Assembly (NCBI GenBank): GCA_965153455.1
Contig: OZ234498.1
Location: forward strand, 9,114,001-9,178,000
DNA: 64,000 nt
Direction of reading: 5' to 3'
Origin: Sphagnum compactum
Taxonomy: Eukaryota; Bryophyta; Sphagnopsida; Sphagnales
The position numbers were made by a program, and so were the translations under genes. Shown here in pieces: positions 24,716 through 37,254 of this stretch (position 1 is the stretch's first letter; the number at the start of each line of letters is the position of its first letter). The notes below the pieces were generated by a model, which did no database searches, had not been told where the DNA came from, and was given only the letters and a program-made list of their open reading frames with translations.

Positions 24716-26267
24716 CTCAGTCTCTCAGTCTCTGTCTCTGTCTGTCTTTCTCTAACCCTAATATATCACAAGTCGTCGCGTATTTTCTCGCACTCTTACG
24801 TCTTCAGCTGCGTTGTTGTTGTTGTTGTCATGTGTGCACGCTCGCGCGTGATTGTTCCTCTCCGCCCGCACTGCGATCGCGTTCTTCCCGTTTGCGAGCG
24901 ACGTCGTCCTCGCAAGCTTGTTCGTTTCCGTGCGAGCTCTTCCGTCAACAATGTCGTGATTGAGGAGGAGTTTTTTTTTTCGGGCTGGGATACAAAAATC
25001 GTCAGTCATTCAAATTTGGGAGCGCGTTTCTCGTATACATCGACAAACAAATACTCGCCACGTCAGATATTTACTGAACGCAAACCATTTCGGGTAGATC
25101 TAAAAACTAGGCGTTAATAATCGGGCAGAGCAACTCTACATAGCTTTTTAACGTATTCAGACCTAGAGAGAGAAAGCGAGAAGAAAAGATTGGGCTGGCC
25201 AATCAAACCCTAACGACAATTATTACGCGAGAGATTTGAATGTAATGGGCCCTGGGCTATCATTTAACAACGACCGCCACAACGGCTTCGTGGATGAAAG
25301 TACGCAAGTAGTGGATCTTTTCATCCATGAGGCCACCATAGACATTAGATAATCTGAACGCCCACTAACAGTTTAAGTTATGCCCAACTTGGTTGGCGAT
25401 GTGAAATGAGAGTGGGTCCAGACACAAAGACAAACTCCAGAGTAGGTAGGTAGGTAGTTAGGTGGGTAGCACAGTTAGGTATGAAGAATCATTTTGTGCT
25501 GCTGTCTTTGGAATCATGTAGACGTGGAGCTGGCCCCCGATTACTCTCTTGTGGATTGAGGCAACAAGAACTCAATTGCAAACTCCATTGCAACTGAGAT
25601 TTTGTGATAATGGAGGTTCAAACCTGAGAACCTCGTGCAATTTGAGCAAAGAGAGAGCCAAGGAGGCAAGCAGCTGAGGCAAATGACCAAGAACAGCAAA
25701 GGAGGTTGGAGATTGTTGGTCCAAACTTCCCGTGGGGGTTGGTGGGAAAATTAAGAGACCTTATTGTTATAAGCACTTTGCATCTTAGTAGTACTCATGT
25801 GCACCTTCTGTGATAAGAGCTTTGCCACTAAGAGCCTGATCAACAATGTTAATTTTTTGAGACAATGGATGTTTTAGTGAAGCAGGCACAACCCTTCTTC
25901 ATCACTATTATTTTCCACACTAGGGCTCTTAGTCTTACCCACAGTGATGTTAGTGCTGGCATGCAACTGACCACCTGTCAATCTTCTCCAGATTGTTTGT
26001 CCATGCATATATGGTGCAGGCCTTCCAAGAAGGAAGCATGTTGTTCACCGCAGACATTCAGATTTGCAGAAAAAAGCTTTAACTTTGACTTTCCTAATTA
26101 CGTATCTGCAGAAGAGATTTCAACACCATTCTACACTTATAGACTGAGAGAAAATGTCATATTATATACACTTCTATTATTGAGGTCCCCCCACAGTGCG
26201 TACAGAACAATGTGAACATTAACTAGAAGACCTAAAGACAACTCCTGAATAACCTTATTCAGAACTT
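24716..26267. other. LIMR promoter side and spacer
   Basis: Positions 24720-24760 are CT-rich (GA-rich on the gene's strand), as expected for a plant 5' UTR. A TAGG-type microsatellite is at about 25443-25480. The remainder shows no recognisable gene. Confidence 0.5.
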
Positions 26268-26323
26268 GTGCCAAGTCACAGAGAGTGCAGCAATTGTGGT
26301 AAGGAAAACTACCATGGGTCAGT

Positions 26324-26599
26324 GAGTCCTGTTCTATTTGATCATTTTGCAGAGATCACCCCAAATCAGTGGTATTATCTGCTGACTAAGTATCAGGCCC
26401 ACACATGCCAGTGGCTCTACAAAGGCCAGCGAATATCACTGCCCGTATGGTTTTTTGATGCGAGTCCTGTTCTATTTGATCAATTTGCAGAGATCACCCC
26501 AAATCAGTGGTATTATCTGCTGACTAAGTATCAGGCCCCCACATGCCAGTGGCTCTACAAAGGCCAGCGAATATCACTGCCCGTATGGTTTTTTGATGC
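26324..26599 (+). repeat. Near-identical 138-bp tandem duplication, open in one frame
   Basis: Copies 26324-26461 and 26462-26599 are adjacent with only about two differences that I can see (tcattttg/tcaatttg and cccacaca/cccccaca). 138 is divisible by three, and the plus strand stays open through both copies (26268-26636), giving a repeated 46-residue unit that includes SPVLFD, NQWYYLLTKYQ and RISLPVWFFDA. I recognise no domain. It sits just 3' of the APH-1 stop. The high identity implies a recent event. Confidence 0.85.
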
Positions 26600-26676
26600 A
26601 AAAACCAAATCCCAGAAGAATTGTAAACATGGTTGAACCGGCCAAGGTGGTGCATATGCAGAACAAAGTGACAAAT

Positions 26677-28619
26677 TCAGAGACTTGATGAAGAGTGTAC
26701 TCTCTGTAGGTTGCCAAGCTCAGCAGAGCCAGTGCATGTCTTGTCCCATGCAATCTTCCCCGCCACAGCCATGGTCACCATAGCACATATCAAAGTCATT
26801 GGAACACCTGCAATGCAACCCCCTGGGAGAAGATTCACCATTGTCTGCAAAACAGTAAGAAGTGAAATAAGTTCATCATCTTCACACTAACTCATGGTTC
26901 AACACATCAGTGGAGGTGAGAAAACAGTGTATATAGCATATAGACAGGAGATCTGCGAAGCCTGCAAGGATATGTGACAGGAGAAGAAAGAGGGTCAGGA
27001 GTTTTACCAGAAGTGAAGCACAAAGATGCATGACAGGCACAAAGAGCTGATGAAAATGTTTGTCACCCGAAAGTGCATTAAATGCAATTACCATTGAGAA
27101 GGTGTGAAGAAGCAGGAATCCCAGTCCCATGAATGCTGCCAAGTGAGACATTGAAGAAAAGGTTGCTAAGGAACTCCACATTGACTCTCAGATACAGATG
27201 CAATTAAGAGGACTAAACAATCTTTGCAAAGCACTCTCTCCACAGGTAGGTTAGAAGGAGTACTTAGGACATTGTGAAATGACATGAGGTTCTCTATGTG
27301 TATTGCAAGAAGATACCTGCAACAAGAAAGAGTGGCATGTGCACACAGCTGTCAATATAATATGTCGCAGGACCAAATGCTGGTGTAAGAAGGCTTAGAC
27401 AGAAGAACACTGAGTGTGCAATTCCATGCCCTAATCCACTTGCTGTTGCCCCACCAGAGTCATGAGTGAGAAATCATTAGTACTCTCAAGAGCTACTGAA
27501 GCCTCATTGAGAAGGAAGGTTCAAGCAGGAAATGAAAAAAGCAAAACAGGGGCAAAGAAAGAAGCATGCTGACTATCAACATTGTGTGATATACCAATAG
27601 CAATTTGAATCTTGTCTGTAGCAACAAGTTGTGGTTTGGAAACCTTTGCTGCCAATTTGTTCAAGAAATGTTCTACCTTCCTGCTCAAACACAACCCCAC
27701 ATAGTGTGTGAGTTTCAAACAATTACTGGACCGGTGAAGGAAACAGAACTTGACATTGAACTAACCTCTCCCAAAATGTTAGTTCATCCATTTCATAAGG
27801 CAGCAAGTGTTTGGCAGGAGGCAAAGCATGATAGCATCGAGACAAGAGACTTAAAACATTACAGAGCTGACTGCAACAGCTTACTCACAAGATGACTACC
27901 TATAATGTGACTGACTATACATGGAGCTCATGAACAAGTGTGTGTTTGTGAAAGGAAGAAGAACAGAGAACAAGAAATCTCACAGGTACAAACACCAGTA
28001 ATATAGCCTAACAGCCTCCTGGATCCCAACAACTGTAATAAGAAGAGGGAGGAATGTCCACACAGCTCCAGGAAGAAATGCCCTCCATAAGATGGCACAT
28101 GCAATCAGGCTTACAAGCCGCATCATAGCACTGCAGTTACAAAGAACCTGCTTTCAGTATGACTAATGCCAAAATTCTTTTGGAACTCCTGATCAAGTTT
28201 GACCTAATTTTCACCAGGATCATCACATTGTCAAACAGCATTGAAATTCAGACCAATTTTCCGATCACTACTGCAAAAGGTCAGATGCAATTGTTTGAAA
28301 AACTTGCTCACTGAATCTCAGCAACAAGGCAAAAAAAACAGTTGATTCAACTGCGCCCAACTTTCTCAAGTCACCAAAACCCTAATTCCTGGAAAATATC
28401 CTGAAGTGGTACTGCGACGAGCTTCCCCTAGCCACCACAGCTTGCATTACCAAGATTGCGACAAAAAGAAAAATGCAAAGTGAATTTGATTGCAGAAAAT
28501 ATATACCTGCTCAGGACAGTGAGAATGAGGAATGGTTTCGAAGCAATAACAGTGACAAACAGCGAAAACGCAGGACCCAATGCTACGAGAGCATAGCCGG
28601 TACCCCCAACTCCTGTCAT
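26677..28619 (-). CDS. APH1: APH-1, gamma-secretase complex subunit
   Basis: APH-1 is the seven-pass scaffold of the presenilin/gamma-secretase intramembrane protease with nicastrin and PEN-2, located in endomembranes. Exons: 28507-28619, 27984-28130, 27595-27680, 27317-27442, 27008-27135, 26677-26844. They give 255 aa (Arabidopsis APH1 is about 250). Landmarks are [30 protein letters not shown] (TM1), [38 protein letters not shown] (residues 118-128), [25 protein letters not shown] with His168, PVMHL with His194, and GGCIAGVP. The two histidines match the conserved pair of the family (human His171/His197). All junctions are GT-AG with consistent phases, and the start Met matches the family N-terminus. 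It looks intact. The first intron is the largest cluster of short chance frames. Confidence 0.94.
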
Positions 28620-31480
28620 CTCTTCTTATTTTGCTTCTCCTTCCTTCTCTGCCTCCTATTAGCCACTTCACCTCATTACAGAGAAAAAAGCATGACGAAA
28701 CAACATCCCCGAGGATGAAATAAATGGAGGAAAAAAAATGGGCGACAACTCCCCAACAAACCAGCAATCAGTGTACAATTCCCTCCCTCTCTCTCTCCCC
28801 CGTTTCTTCATTTCTTTTCACATCGTCAGAAAGCTTGTTGAACCCAGAAATCTATACCCAAGTTTCCAAAGAGAAGCCGAAAAAAATCACACCCCTGCAC
28901 GCCAGGATTCGCTTCGACAAGAGTAAAGTCGCTTCGACACAATGCTGCAACAAACGGCACAAGTCGAAGCCGGTCAGGCACGTCGGTGCCTCAACGTTTT
29001 GAAGTGAATGTTTTGGGCGTACGTTTGAACTCAGAGAACCTGGTTTAGTCTAAGTATGGGATATTTGTAATATTTAGAAATAATTTAATTTTTTTACCCT
29101 GGTACCAACGTGGGTGCTGGTTCACCCAAGGCGGAAGGAGGCGACAGGTTTTAGTTTTTAACCCCAGGGGTACAGACAGGGGTTATAGAACTATGTTATA
29201 TTCACACATGAGTGTAGGTTAGTGGCAAAAGTAAGGATAATGTTTCTCATCGACGGGTTGACATTGCTATGTTGGTTTGATGGTATTAGCACATTGGTCG
29301 TCATTATTGTCAACCCCATTCAAGTAGATTTGATATTTCACATAACTTTTTTTTGGTGGGGTGGTTGTGACAATGCTGGCTCAGGGCAAGGAAGGATTTT
29401 ATTGTCATTGTTATTCAATAGACATGTTTTTTTCTTTTGCCATAGAGGTTTTTGGATGTTTTCACTAGTAATTTGACTTCTTCATTGATGTGAAGACATG
29501 GCGTGAACAGCAAAGGGCATCAGAGGTCCTCATTTATCAATTTCGCATTCTTTCTATAGATAGAAAGTGTTGATGGCTTTCCAAAGCACCTTTGTAAATC
29601 CAAAAGAAGGATGAATAAAGAAAACATGTTGGGCACAAGAAACTCTTAGTAAAAGCACAAATCTTAGCAATCAATTCCAACAACTTACATTCTTGAAACT
29701 GCAAACCCTATGCTACTCATCTATCAGAACAAGATTCAACAATCTGAGTGTGAATTGCCAACTAGCACATACATGGTGATCTCTCACTGACTTGTTATAG
29801 TGGTAGCAGACAATTTGCTGCCATGTACAAATTCACATGTTATAAATCCAAGATCTATTGAGGTATAGCTTGAAGTTAGAACCCTCAATGTTCAGTCAAT
29901 CCATATGAGCCGGTAACCCTTCTCCTACAAATGCAACAATGCAGAAGAAAAATTAAGTTCTTTATTTCATAAAACCTAATATCAGAAACATCTTGAACTC
30001 CATGTCTCGACCAAAGTATGAATGACATACCCCAAGTTGACTTAGAACCACATAGGAAAGATAGATTTTTTTGTGTGCAGATATTGGCTAAAGATATATT
30101 TCTATTAATTTCCCACTTCTGTCTTTTTTTCTCTCATTCTGCCCAACCCAAGGACACTCCATTAAGGTTTTTGGCATTGAATCAGATACCTGCAATACTT
30201 ACATGGATTAAAGAGAAGATTCAACAAAGGTCCTCATGAAAAATGCAGACTCATTCCTTCTACATGCCCCTTTTACTACAACTCGAACTTTTTTATTTTC
30301 GTCATCAATCCTTAGCATCAACCCCTCATAAAATTTACTATTCCTAACAAGGACATATTGTTTGCCATGTTGTAGTCACTGACACAGTGGTACAACAACT
30401 ACTAATTTGAACAAGCCCAACCTACCATCACTTGAAATTGATGAAGAAAGAAAAAAGACTTGCCTGCACTGCTCTTGAATTCTCCTTCTTATCTTGCCTT
30501 CCTCCATTCTACTATGTAAACCTCCGTTCAATGCCATAGCTTCCTCAATGATCCATAGCTTGATGTCGATCTGTTTTTCATAACACACAAACAAACAAGA
30601 ATTCCTACCCATGTTCACAAGTTTTTTTGAAACAATAATTGTTGTAGTTAACAAACAATGACGGAATAATTTCCGCCGTTAACATGCAGAAAGTTGATGG
30701 CCACTAAAAACAAAAAACAAAAAACCTTAAAAACTTGGCATATTCACATGAGAACATTATCCAATTGCCTTCACGTCCGGTCACACCTCCATCTCAAGGC
30801 AAACTGTTATTGTAACGGAAGGTCTTCTAAGCTTAGAGTTCAATTTTCTTCTTTCCCTTTGTTTCGTTGATATGCTTCAAGCGACTGGTGGAGGTTTTGA
30901 TACTTAGTGGTTCCCTTACCTCCTTGTGGCCCACTTCTTTTAGGTTGTTTGCTTGCTTGGAATTTGGTCTAGGTCCCTTGTTTCTTTTTATTAGGTGTTT
31001 TTAAAAAAAAAAGTTTGGCAAGGTTTCATCATCATCACCATAATGCTAGTTACATATAAAGGTTAGGGTTGCTAATAGATTTATACACATAAAGGTAAGT
31101 GTGTTTGAAAAAATGTGGCTTATAAAAGAATTCCTTGAAACAAGTTTCAAAGGATCTTTCATGGAAGATGTCATGTCCAATTACTCTCACAGATTGGATC
31201 TTAAAAGTCATGTTATCTAAAATGTTTTGTCCTCCAAATACGTCATAAATATATCTAATGTTGTTATAAGGGTAGGCATCATAAATTTGCTTATGTAATT
31301 TGATGGATTTATTTTCTAATGCTAAACATTAAACACGAGCAATGAATTAAATGTGGCATTGGTTTCAATTTAGCTCTAAGACAATGCCCAACAAGAAAAA
31401 TATTTTTGAATTTTTTTATTGTATTCAAATTATGATTAATTTTTAAAGGTAACTTTCTTACAAAATATTTTCAAGGAAGA
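28620..31480. other. APH-1 5' side and intergenic spacer
   Basis: Positions 28620-28990 probably include the APH-1 5' UTR and promoter (pyrimidine-rich on the plus strand). From 29 kb onward there are only short open frames without recognisable content. I see no RNA gene. Confidence 0.5.
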
Positions 31481-31545
31481 AAACACGTGATCTAATAGGT
31501 AGAGTTTTAACTTTCAACCAAAGGGTTCAAGGTTTGATTTCTTTT
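31481..31545 (+). repeat. tRNA-like relic or tRNA-derived SINE head
   Basis: The stretch reads like a degenerate tRNA: an A-box-like 'gatctaataggtagag', a middle 'tttaactttcaaccaaa', and a B-box-like 'gggttcaaggtttgat'. Acceptor-stem pairing is poor, so it is not a functional tRNA gene. Confidence 0.35.
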
Positions 31546-31924
31546 TCAATTTTTTTTCCTTCTAAGAACAAAATGGATGAAAAAAAAACCTTTGGGCAAG
31601 CTGAATATCTCAACGAAAAAGAGATTTTTTTAGGGGAGGAAACAAATTGGTAACCCCAAAATGATAGAACACGATTAAGTTGGCATGGGGAACATTTTCC
31701 CTCGAGGGAAAGTGATTAAGTTGCCCAAAGGAACAACTTTTCATAAAGAATAAGTTTTTGAATATTTGACAAAAAATATATAATATTTTTATTTAAATCA
31801 AATATTTTTTATATCATTGAAAAACTCTTGAAACATAGATATCTAAAATGATCTTGCATTCTCAATTGGGTTATGAACTAAGAGTTATGATGAAAAAAAA
31901 AGTTGAGTGTCAAAAATCCAAGTC

Positions 31925-32100
31925 CATTTCTTCCCTCAGAGAAGGCCTTTTCCCATAATCATTTTCTCCGTGAAGGAAGTGGTTCCATAATCCTTTTCTC
32001 CCCAAACGAAGTTGCTCCCCATGGCAATTTAATCCCTTTCTCCCCAAGAGAAATTGCTTCCCAAGATAACTTAGTCCCATTCTCCCCAAAGGAACATTCA
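31925..32100. repeat. Degenerate minisatellite, about four 40-50 bp units
   Basis: Units share 'ttttctccccaaa.gaa.ttgct.cc' and are fused in one open plus-strand frame (repeated FSPxEIA-like words). The divergence suggests age. Related words occur at about 31680-31730. Confidence 0.5.
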
Positions 32101-32328
32101 CTATTATACTTCACAATGTTTTTGATTTGGAAGAAATCATTTTTGAAAATTTCAACATTTCTGAAAGTAATATAAAAAGTAGGGCCTTACCCTATACTTT
32201 TTTCTTCTAACTTCAACCAAGTTGGTAGGTATTCCAGTAGAACTTGCAATTTCTTTTCTAGAAACCCAAAGCAGGGGATCAACTGTAGGAACATTCCAAA
32301 ATGCTCCCATTACCCCGTCCTCACCCCC

Positions 32329-32354
32329 CCACCCCCCCCCCCCCCCCCCCCCCC
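32329..32354. repeat. Poly-C tract
   Basis: A run of about 22 C, almost unbroken, inside AT-rich DNA. A similar shorter run is at about 59711-59726 and a G run at about 6270-6289. Possible i-motif/G-quadruplex sequence or a sequencing-prone homopolymer. Confidence 0.8.
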
Positions 32355-33590
32355 AACACTGGCCTTGGCAATGGAATATTCCAAACATGGTCCCCGAATC
32401 ATACCCCTCCTCACTTGAAAATAAAAGGTCAAAAAAAGGTCACAATGTATGAAACAATTGTAGTTTCCTTTTGGATTGGGGAAATTTTAAAAATGTGACA
32501 AATGAACAGAAAACATTGTAATCAAATTTTATTGTAAATTCAACTAAAATTTGTGGATTTTTCCGGGAAAAAATTTGCCAAATTTTCAATATCACAAAAT
32601 TGGAAAAAAAATAAAAAATCTCCTCGTGTCTTCTTCTCCTCCTTTCAGGATTTGGAAATTTTTAGTTTAAAAAAAATGCGTAACGGATGAAACATCATCT
32701 CATCTCCTTTTATAATTTAGAAATGTTTAAAATTTTATTTTAAAAAAATTTCAACAATGGACGGAAGGAACATCATCGTCTTCTTTTTGAGGATTTTGGA
32801 TTTTGGAGTTTCATCCCGAACCAACCACAATCGAGGTGTACACATCCATGTACAGGCAAGTGGTAAGATAATTGGCCTCAAACGGAGACCCACCTTCAAA
32901 CGATTCTTTGATGCCCAAAACAAACCCCACCATTCCTGGCTAGCATCCCACGACGAAACTTTTTTGGCATTAAATGGCGACAAGTTTTTTTTAAAATTAA
33001 AAATAGTCAATAAAAATTAGTTTTAAAATGGTACCAAAATCAAATCAAAGTCCAAATGTGGAAAATAAAAAATCAGATTTGTTTTTCCTAATTTGACGAT
33101 TATATTCAAGAAAACGACAATATGGCGACAGATATTAGAATATTCTTCATTCTTTCTTTTTTTTCTCATTTTGGCGAAAGTTCTCACCAATAAAATGATG
33201 CTACCCACCCCCAAAATTAAAAAAAAGAAACGGAAAGAAAACAAAGAAGGACAAAAAGAGCACTCGCAGAGAAAGAGAGAGAGAGAGAGTGGACTGTAAC
33301 AGAGCTTCTGTGCCTTGCACTCCAGAAGCTCTGCCTTGCACTCCATTGCCGGGCGAGGACGTCGTCGTCGTCGTCGTCGTCTTCGTCGTACTGGTGCACG
33401 AGCATCAACCACCAATCACAATTGCGATCGCAGCAAGCAGTTGGAGAACAAGAAGAACAAAGACAAGAAGATTTTTTTTGTTACCGTGGGCTTTAGGATT
33501 GTTCCTTGTTGAGTGAAGGGAGAGGAGGGGGTGGAAGGACCTTGGGGTTGGGATTGGGGCAGGGAGGGGACAGGGGAGGAGGGAGAAGGA
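32355..33590. other. Spacer and SPD1-like leader
   Basis: Carries a family-B dispersed repeat copy (32520-32610), a short GA tract (33271-33288) and, in the probable 5' UTR, seven GTC units (33358-33389). No other gene is seen. Confidence 0.5.
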
Positions 33591-33593
33591 GAG

Positions 33594-36500
33594 ATGCAGA
33601 TATGTGGTCAAGTGACGGGAAGTGTTCTGCCGGGTTGTTTTAGTACCACAGCTGAGCTTCTAGCGCCTCGTGCTTACTATCATCATCAGTCTGGACGCGT
33701 TGGAGGAGGTTCTTCCGACTTGAAGTGGGGGAGTAGCTTGACATACTGTGGTGGTAGTATTGCTGGTGGTTGTGTGAAAGTTGGTGGGCATGGTCAAGGT
33801 AGTGAGCGCAAACGGATATCATGTGCAGTTTCAGATGGCTTGGAAGCTGCCGAGGAAGCTCAATCGAACCGGCTTATGGAAGATGGTGCTGTGATGGTGC
33901 GGGATGATCTCGACATGCTTTTGCAGGTAAAGGGAGACTTAATGGATGTTCCTTTCCTTCCTCCGCTGGGCAATTCGGCTTTCTGTGTCTCTGTGTTTGT
34001 GCTCAGTAGGGCTGTGGATGATGGGAGCTCCGTCGTAGAGAGGGGAGAACTGCGTGGCGGGAGGAGGAGGCAGGTAACATGGCAATTGACTGGTGTGAAT
34101 TGCAGGTTCTTCCGGAAGATCTGCGAGGGCAGCTGTTGCAGCATCCTCGGAGAGCAGAGCTTCTCGAGGTACACGCTCTCCTGTAGTGCTTTTTAGCATG
34201 GGGGGAATTATGGATCTATTGTTAGTAGGGATATCCCTTAGCATTGAACTTTAGGGTTGCAAGATGCGGTGTTGGGAGTGTGAACTTGGGGAAATTGACT
34301 CCAGGAAAGGAGAGCACACCTGTGATTATCAAAAAACAACTGGAGGGATGAGTGTGTTTTTGTGAATAGAATCTGTTGCATGCATGATGTGTAAGATGCT
34401 GCATATCTGACAGGTTATATTGGACTTGGGCCGGCGTCCTGAAGCTCGCTTCTTAGGTGATGGTGCAGGTGAGTGCCTGCGCAATGAAGAGGTACAGTTT
34501 CTTTCCGAACAAGGGTGGTCGCAGAATTCATGCTTTGCTGAACCTCTGTAGTTGGAAATGAGGTCACTTTGTGATTTGAAATGAAGATACACCATGTACT
34601 CACACAGGAGGGTAGCTGATTCAGTACACAATGATGCAAGCCTGTTGGGATTATGGATTTCTTGGCTGTGGAGGCTAACCTGGTGGTTTGGACATGGGAT
34701 GATGATGAACAGATCACTCGTGAGGATTTGCAAGCAGCTCAACTTGCAGTTGGTGAATTTGGAGGTGACAATCGAGCAGGAATAGAAGGCACTCTTCATC
34801 GCATATCTGCCATCCGCAGCCGGAAAGGTCAAGTTGTTGGGCTCACTTGTCGAGTGGGGAGAGCAGTGACAGGACACGTTGACATGGTACGGGATGTGCT
34901 TAATGCAGGCCAGAGCATCCTCTTTTTGGGGAGGTGAGAAGATTTTCTTCCTTACTAAGCAATGTATAATTGCATGGAATCTAGACATCACAGGTGTTGA
35001 GGCAGAGACCATCTGTTGCAATGTCTATGTGCCGCTGTAGTATGTTCTGCTGCATGAATGTTGCTCCATGGAGTTGTTTGAAATAGAGCCACCCTTGTGA
35101 AAGAAGTTTTTGAGTGTCAAGTATATGGGTTATTTTTGTGCAATTTTTCATTTGTCAGATTCTAATGGGTGGTTATGGGTGGTCTGTCAGGCCAGGAGTA
35201 GGAAAGACAACTGTCATTCGAGAGATTGCCCGTGTTCTTGCAGATGAAGTGCACAAGCGTGTGGTGAGTTGCATTGTACAATCAGATCCAAGTGTGTTCT
35301 GGTGGTCAAGGGACTGTAGTGTGCAGCAGTACGACCCTTTTTAAGTAAAGTACATTGTTTCTTCCATTGGCAGACCATGTTCAGTCAATGCACTTAGGAG
35401 TTGCCCAGGACAGGAAACAGTTTGCAGAGATCCTAAGACACACGCTGGACAAGGGTGCAGGTGATAGTGGATACAAGCAACGAGATAGGAGGGGATGGCG
35501 ATGTGCCCCATAGTGCAATAGGTGGGGCACGCCGCATGCAGGTTCCAGATCCATCAATGCAGCACAAAGTGATGGTGGAGGCTGTGGAGAACCACATGCC
35601 AGAAGTAGTAATTGTGGATGAAATTGGCAGTGAAGCTGAAGCTCTTGCATGCCGCACAATTGCAGAGCGTGGTGTCATGCTGGTGGGCACTGCCCATGGC
35701 CAAATGCTGGAAAATATCATCAAGAACCCCACACTCTGTGACTTGGTGAGATTGTTTTGTCATGAATCCCTTCCAACTAATCCTCCAAGTATAGAGTAAG
35801 TTTGTACATTCTTTTGTTTATGCCAACCCCAATTGACCATTGACAGTTTAATCTCATGTGCTTTGTTTGATGGGATTTTAGGTTGGAGGTGTTCAAACAG
35901 TAACTCTTGGAGATGAAGAAGCACGAGCAAGAGGAACCCAGAAGAGTGTATTAGAGCGCAAAGCTCCCCCAACTTTCCCATTGTTGATAGAAATGAGGGA
36001 GCGCAGTCATTGGGTTGCCCACCAGGTATTGTTTAGACAATTGATTGCATTATCCCAGCCTTCAGTGGAGCAGTATCATGGTATTCAATATCTCTTCTGG
36101 GTTTGCCTAATAGATACTACATAGAACTGGGTTGGAGAGACACTTATTCAGGAATTTGAGATTTGTGGCTGTGCAGACAGATAGAAGTGTGGATGCTCTT
36201 CTGCATGGGCGCAGACCTGTGGTTGAGGTATGTATTATATGGGATCTTGTTCTGTGTGACAATCTTTATTAGCCTCTTCACTGCAGTTGCACACTTCATG
36301 CTTGTTGTGATTGGTCATGTCTGCACAGAAGCACAAGAATTCACCAGGGTTGTAGTCTTCAAGAGTTCAGAATTATGTAGCCAGATAGTTCTAGTTCAAA
36401 GGGCAAGGGGCGAGTGACTTGGCTCTATTGTGTGTCAACAACCAGGTTGGCTCTTGGCCTTTGCTCCTTCAGCTCACATTGTTTTAGTTGAGACTGGTTT

Positions 36501-37254
36501 TTTGGGGTTAATCTTGTTTCCCTCCTGACCACGTTTTTATGGTGGGTTTTACTGTGCTTAAGGTATGATATTGTCTGGTTCTTGGTCATCTTATGCTCTT
36601 CAGTGGAATGTCACCATCTCAAGGTCCAAGATGGTTGTTGTGACGAGTACTAAGTGTTTGGACCACTGAGACTAATCGTGGTTGCCAATGGTTCTTCTCT
36701 AAGTGGTCACACAAGAAACGGCAGATTTTGAAAGTATGCCCCTAATCTCCTTTCTTGATCCTTACCAGGTGCGGACAAGGGATGAAATGTTTAGGGTGGT
36801 GATTGAGAGGAAGCTATATGACAGCCATGGCAGTAGCAGATTGGATGGCAGTGAGAATGAAACTGGCGGTGGCAGTTCTGTCCTCTCAAGTCTTGGGGTT
36901 GGAGGTTCACAAGTAGAAGATACCCAAGATACTTACAGCTGGTCTTCAAGATTAGGTGAGAGTCTCCTTCAAGTATCTGCTGAAAGTGATTTCTCAGTTT
37001 GTATGTATTCCTCCATAGTATCTTATCATTAGCCCAATTGCGGATCAGTGAAAGCCTGCCTGAGTTTTGAGCTTATGTATGCAGGTTATGTGCCAGATAA
37101 AGATGCAATTGCAGATAGGACGATTAATTATGTAGGAAGGCGAGGACTATGGGAGGACTATGAAGATGACGGGTATGGGTATGGAAGCTCAGGCTCACCA
37201 GGAAAGCGTGGCTCAAAGCGAGGTCCTCGTGGTGTGCGACCTCGCCAAAACTAA
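33594..37254 (+). CDS. SPD1-like: Ycf45/SPD1-like plastid P-loop ATPase
   Basis: The family is related to algal plastid Ycf45 and bacterial SpoIIIAA-type ATPases. Arabidopsis SPD1 (At3g10420) is needed for plastid development in seedlings; the biochemical target is not established. Exons: 33594-33926, 34106-34168, 34414-34491, 34713-34933, 35191-35263, 35461-35745, 35882-36025, 36177-36227, 36769-36955, 37085-37254, giving 534 aa. Domains: a Ser/Gly-rich plastid leader (about 1-75), [11 protein letters not shown] (exon 3), Walker A GRPGVGKT (231-238, split by intron 4), [11 protein letters not shown], Walker B VVIVDE (305-310), [31 protein letters not shown], and a Gly/Arg/Lys-rich tail ([13 protein letters not shown]). 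The ATG at 33594 was chosen because upstream codons are low-complexity Gly/Glu. All splice sites are GT-AG and phases agree. It looks intact; a related paralogue such as At1g73170 is the alternative identity. Confidence 0.92.

Noticed and set aside
34329-35021. 230-codon open frame on the minus strand
   Set aside because: It lies antisense to exons and introns of the SPD1-like gene, has no family match, and the plus-strand exons account for the conservation.
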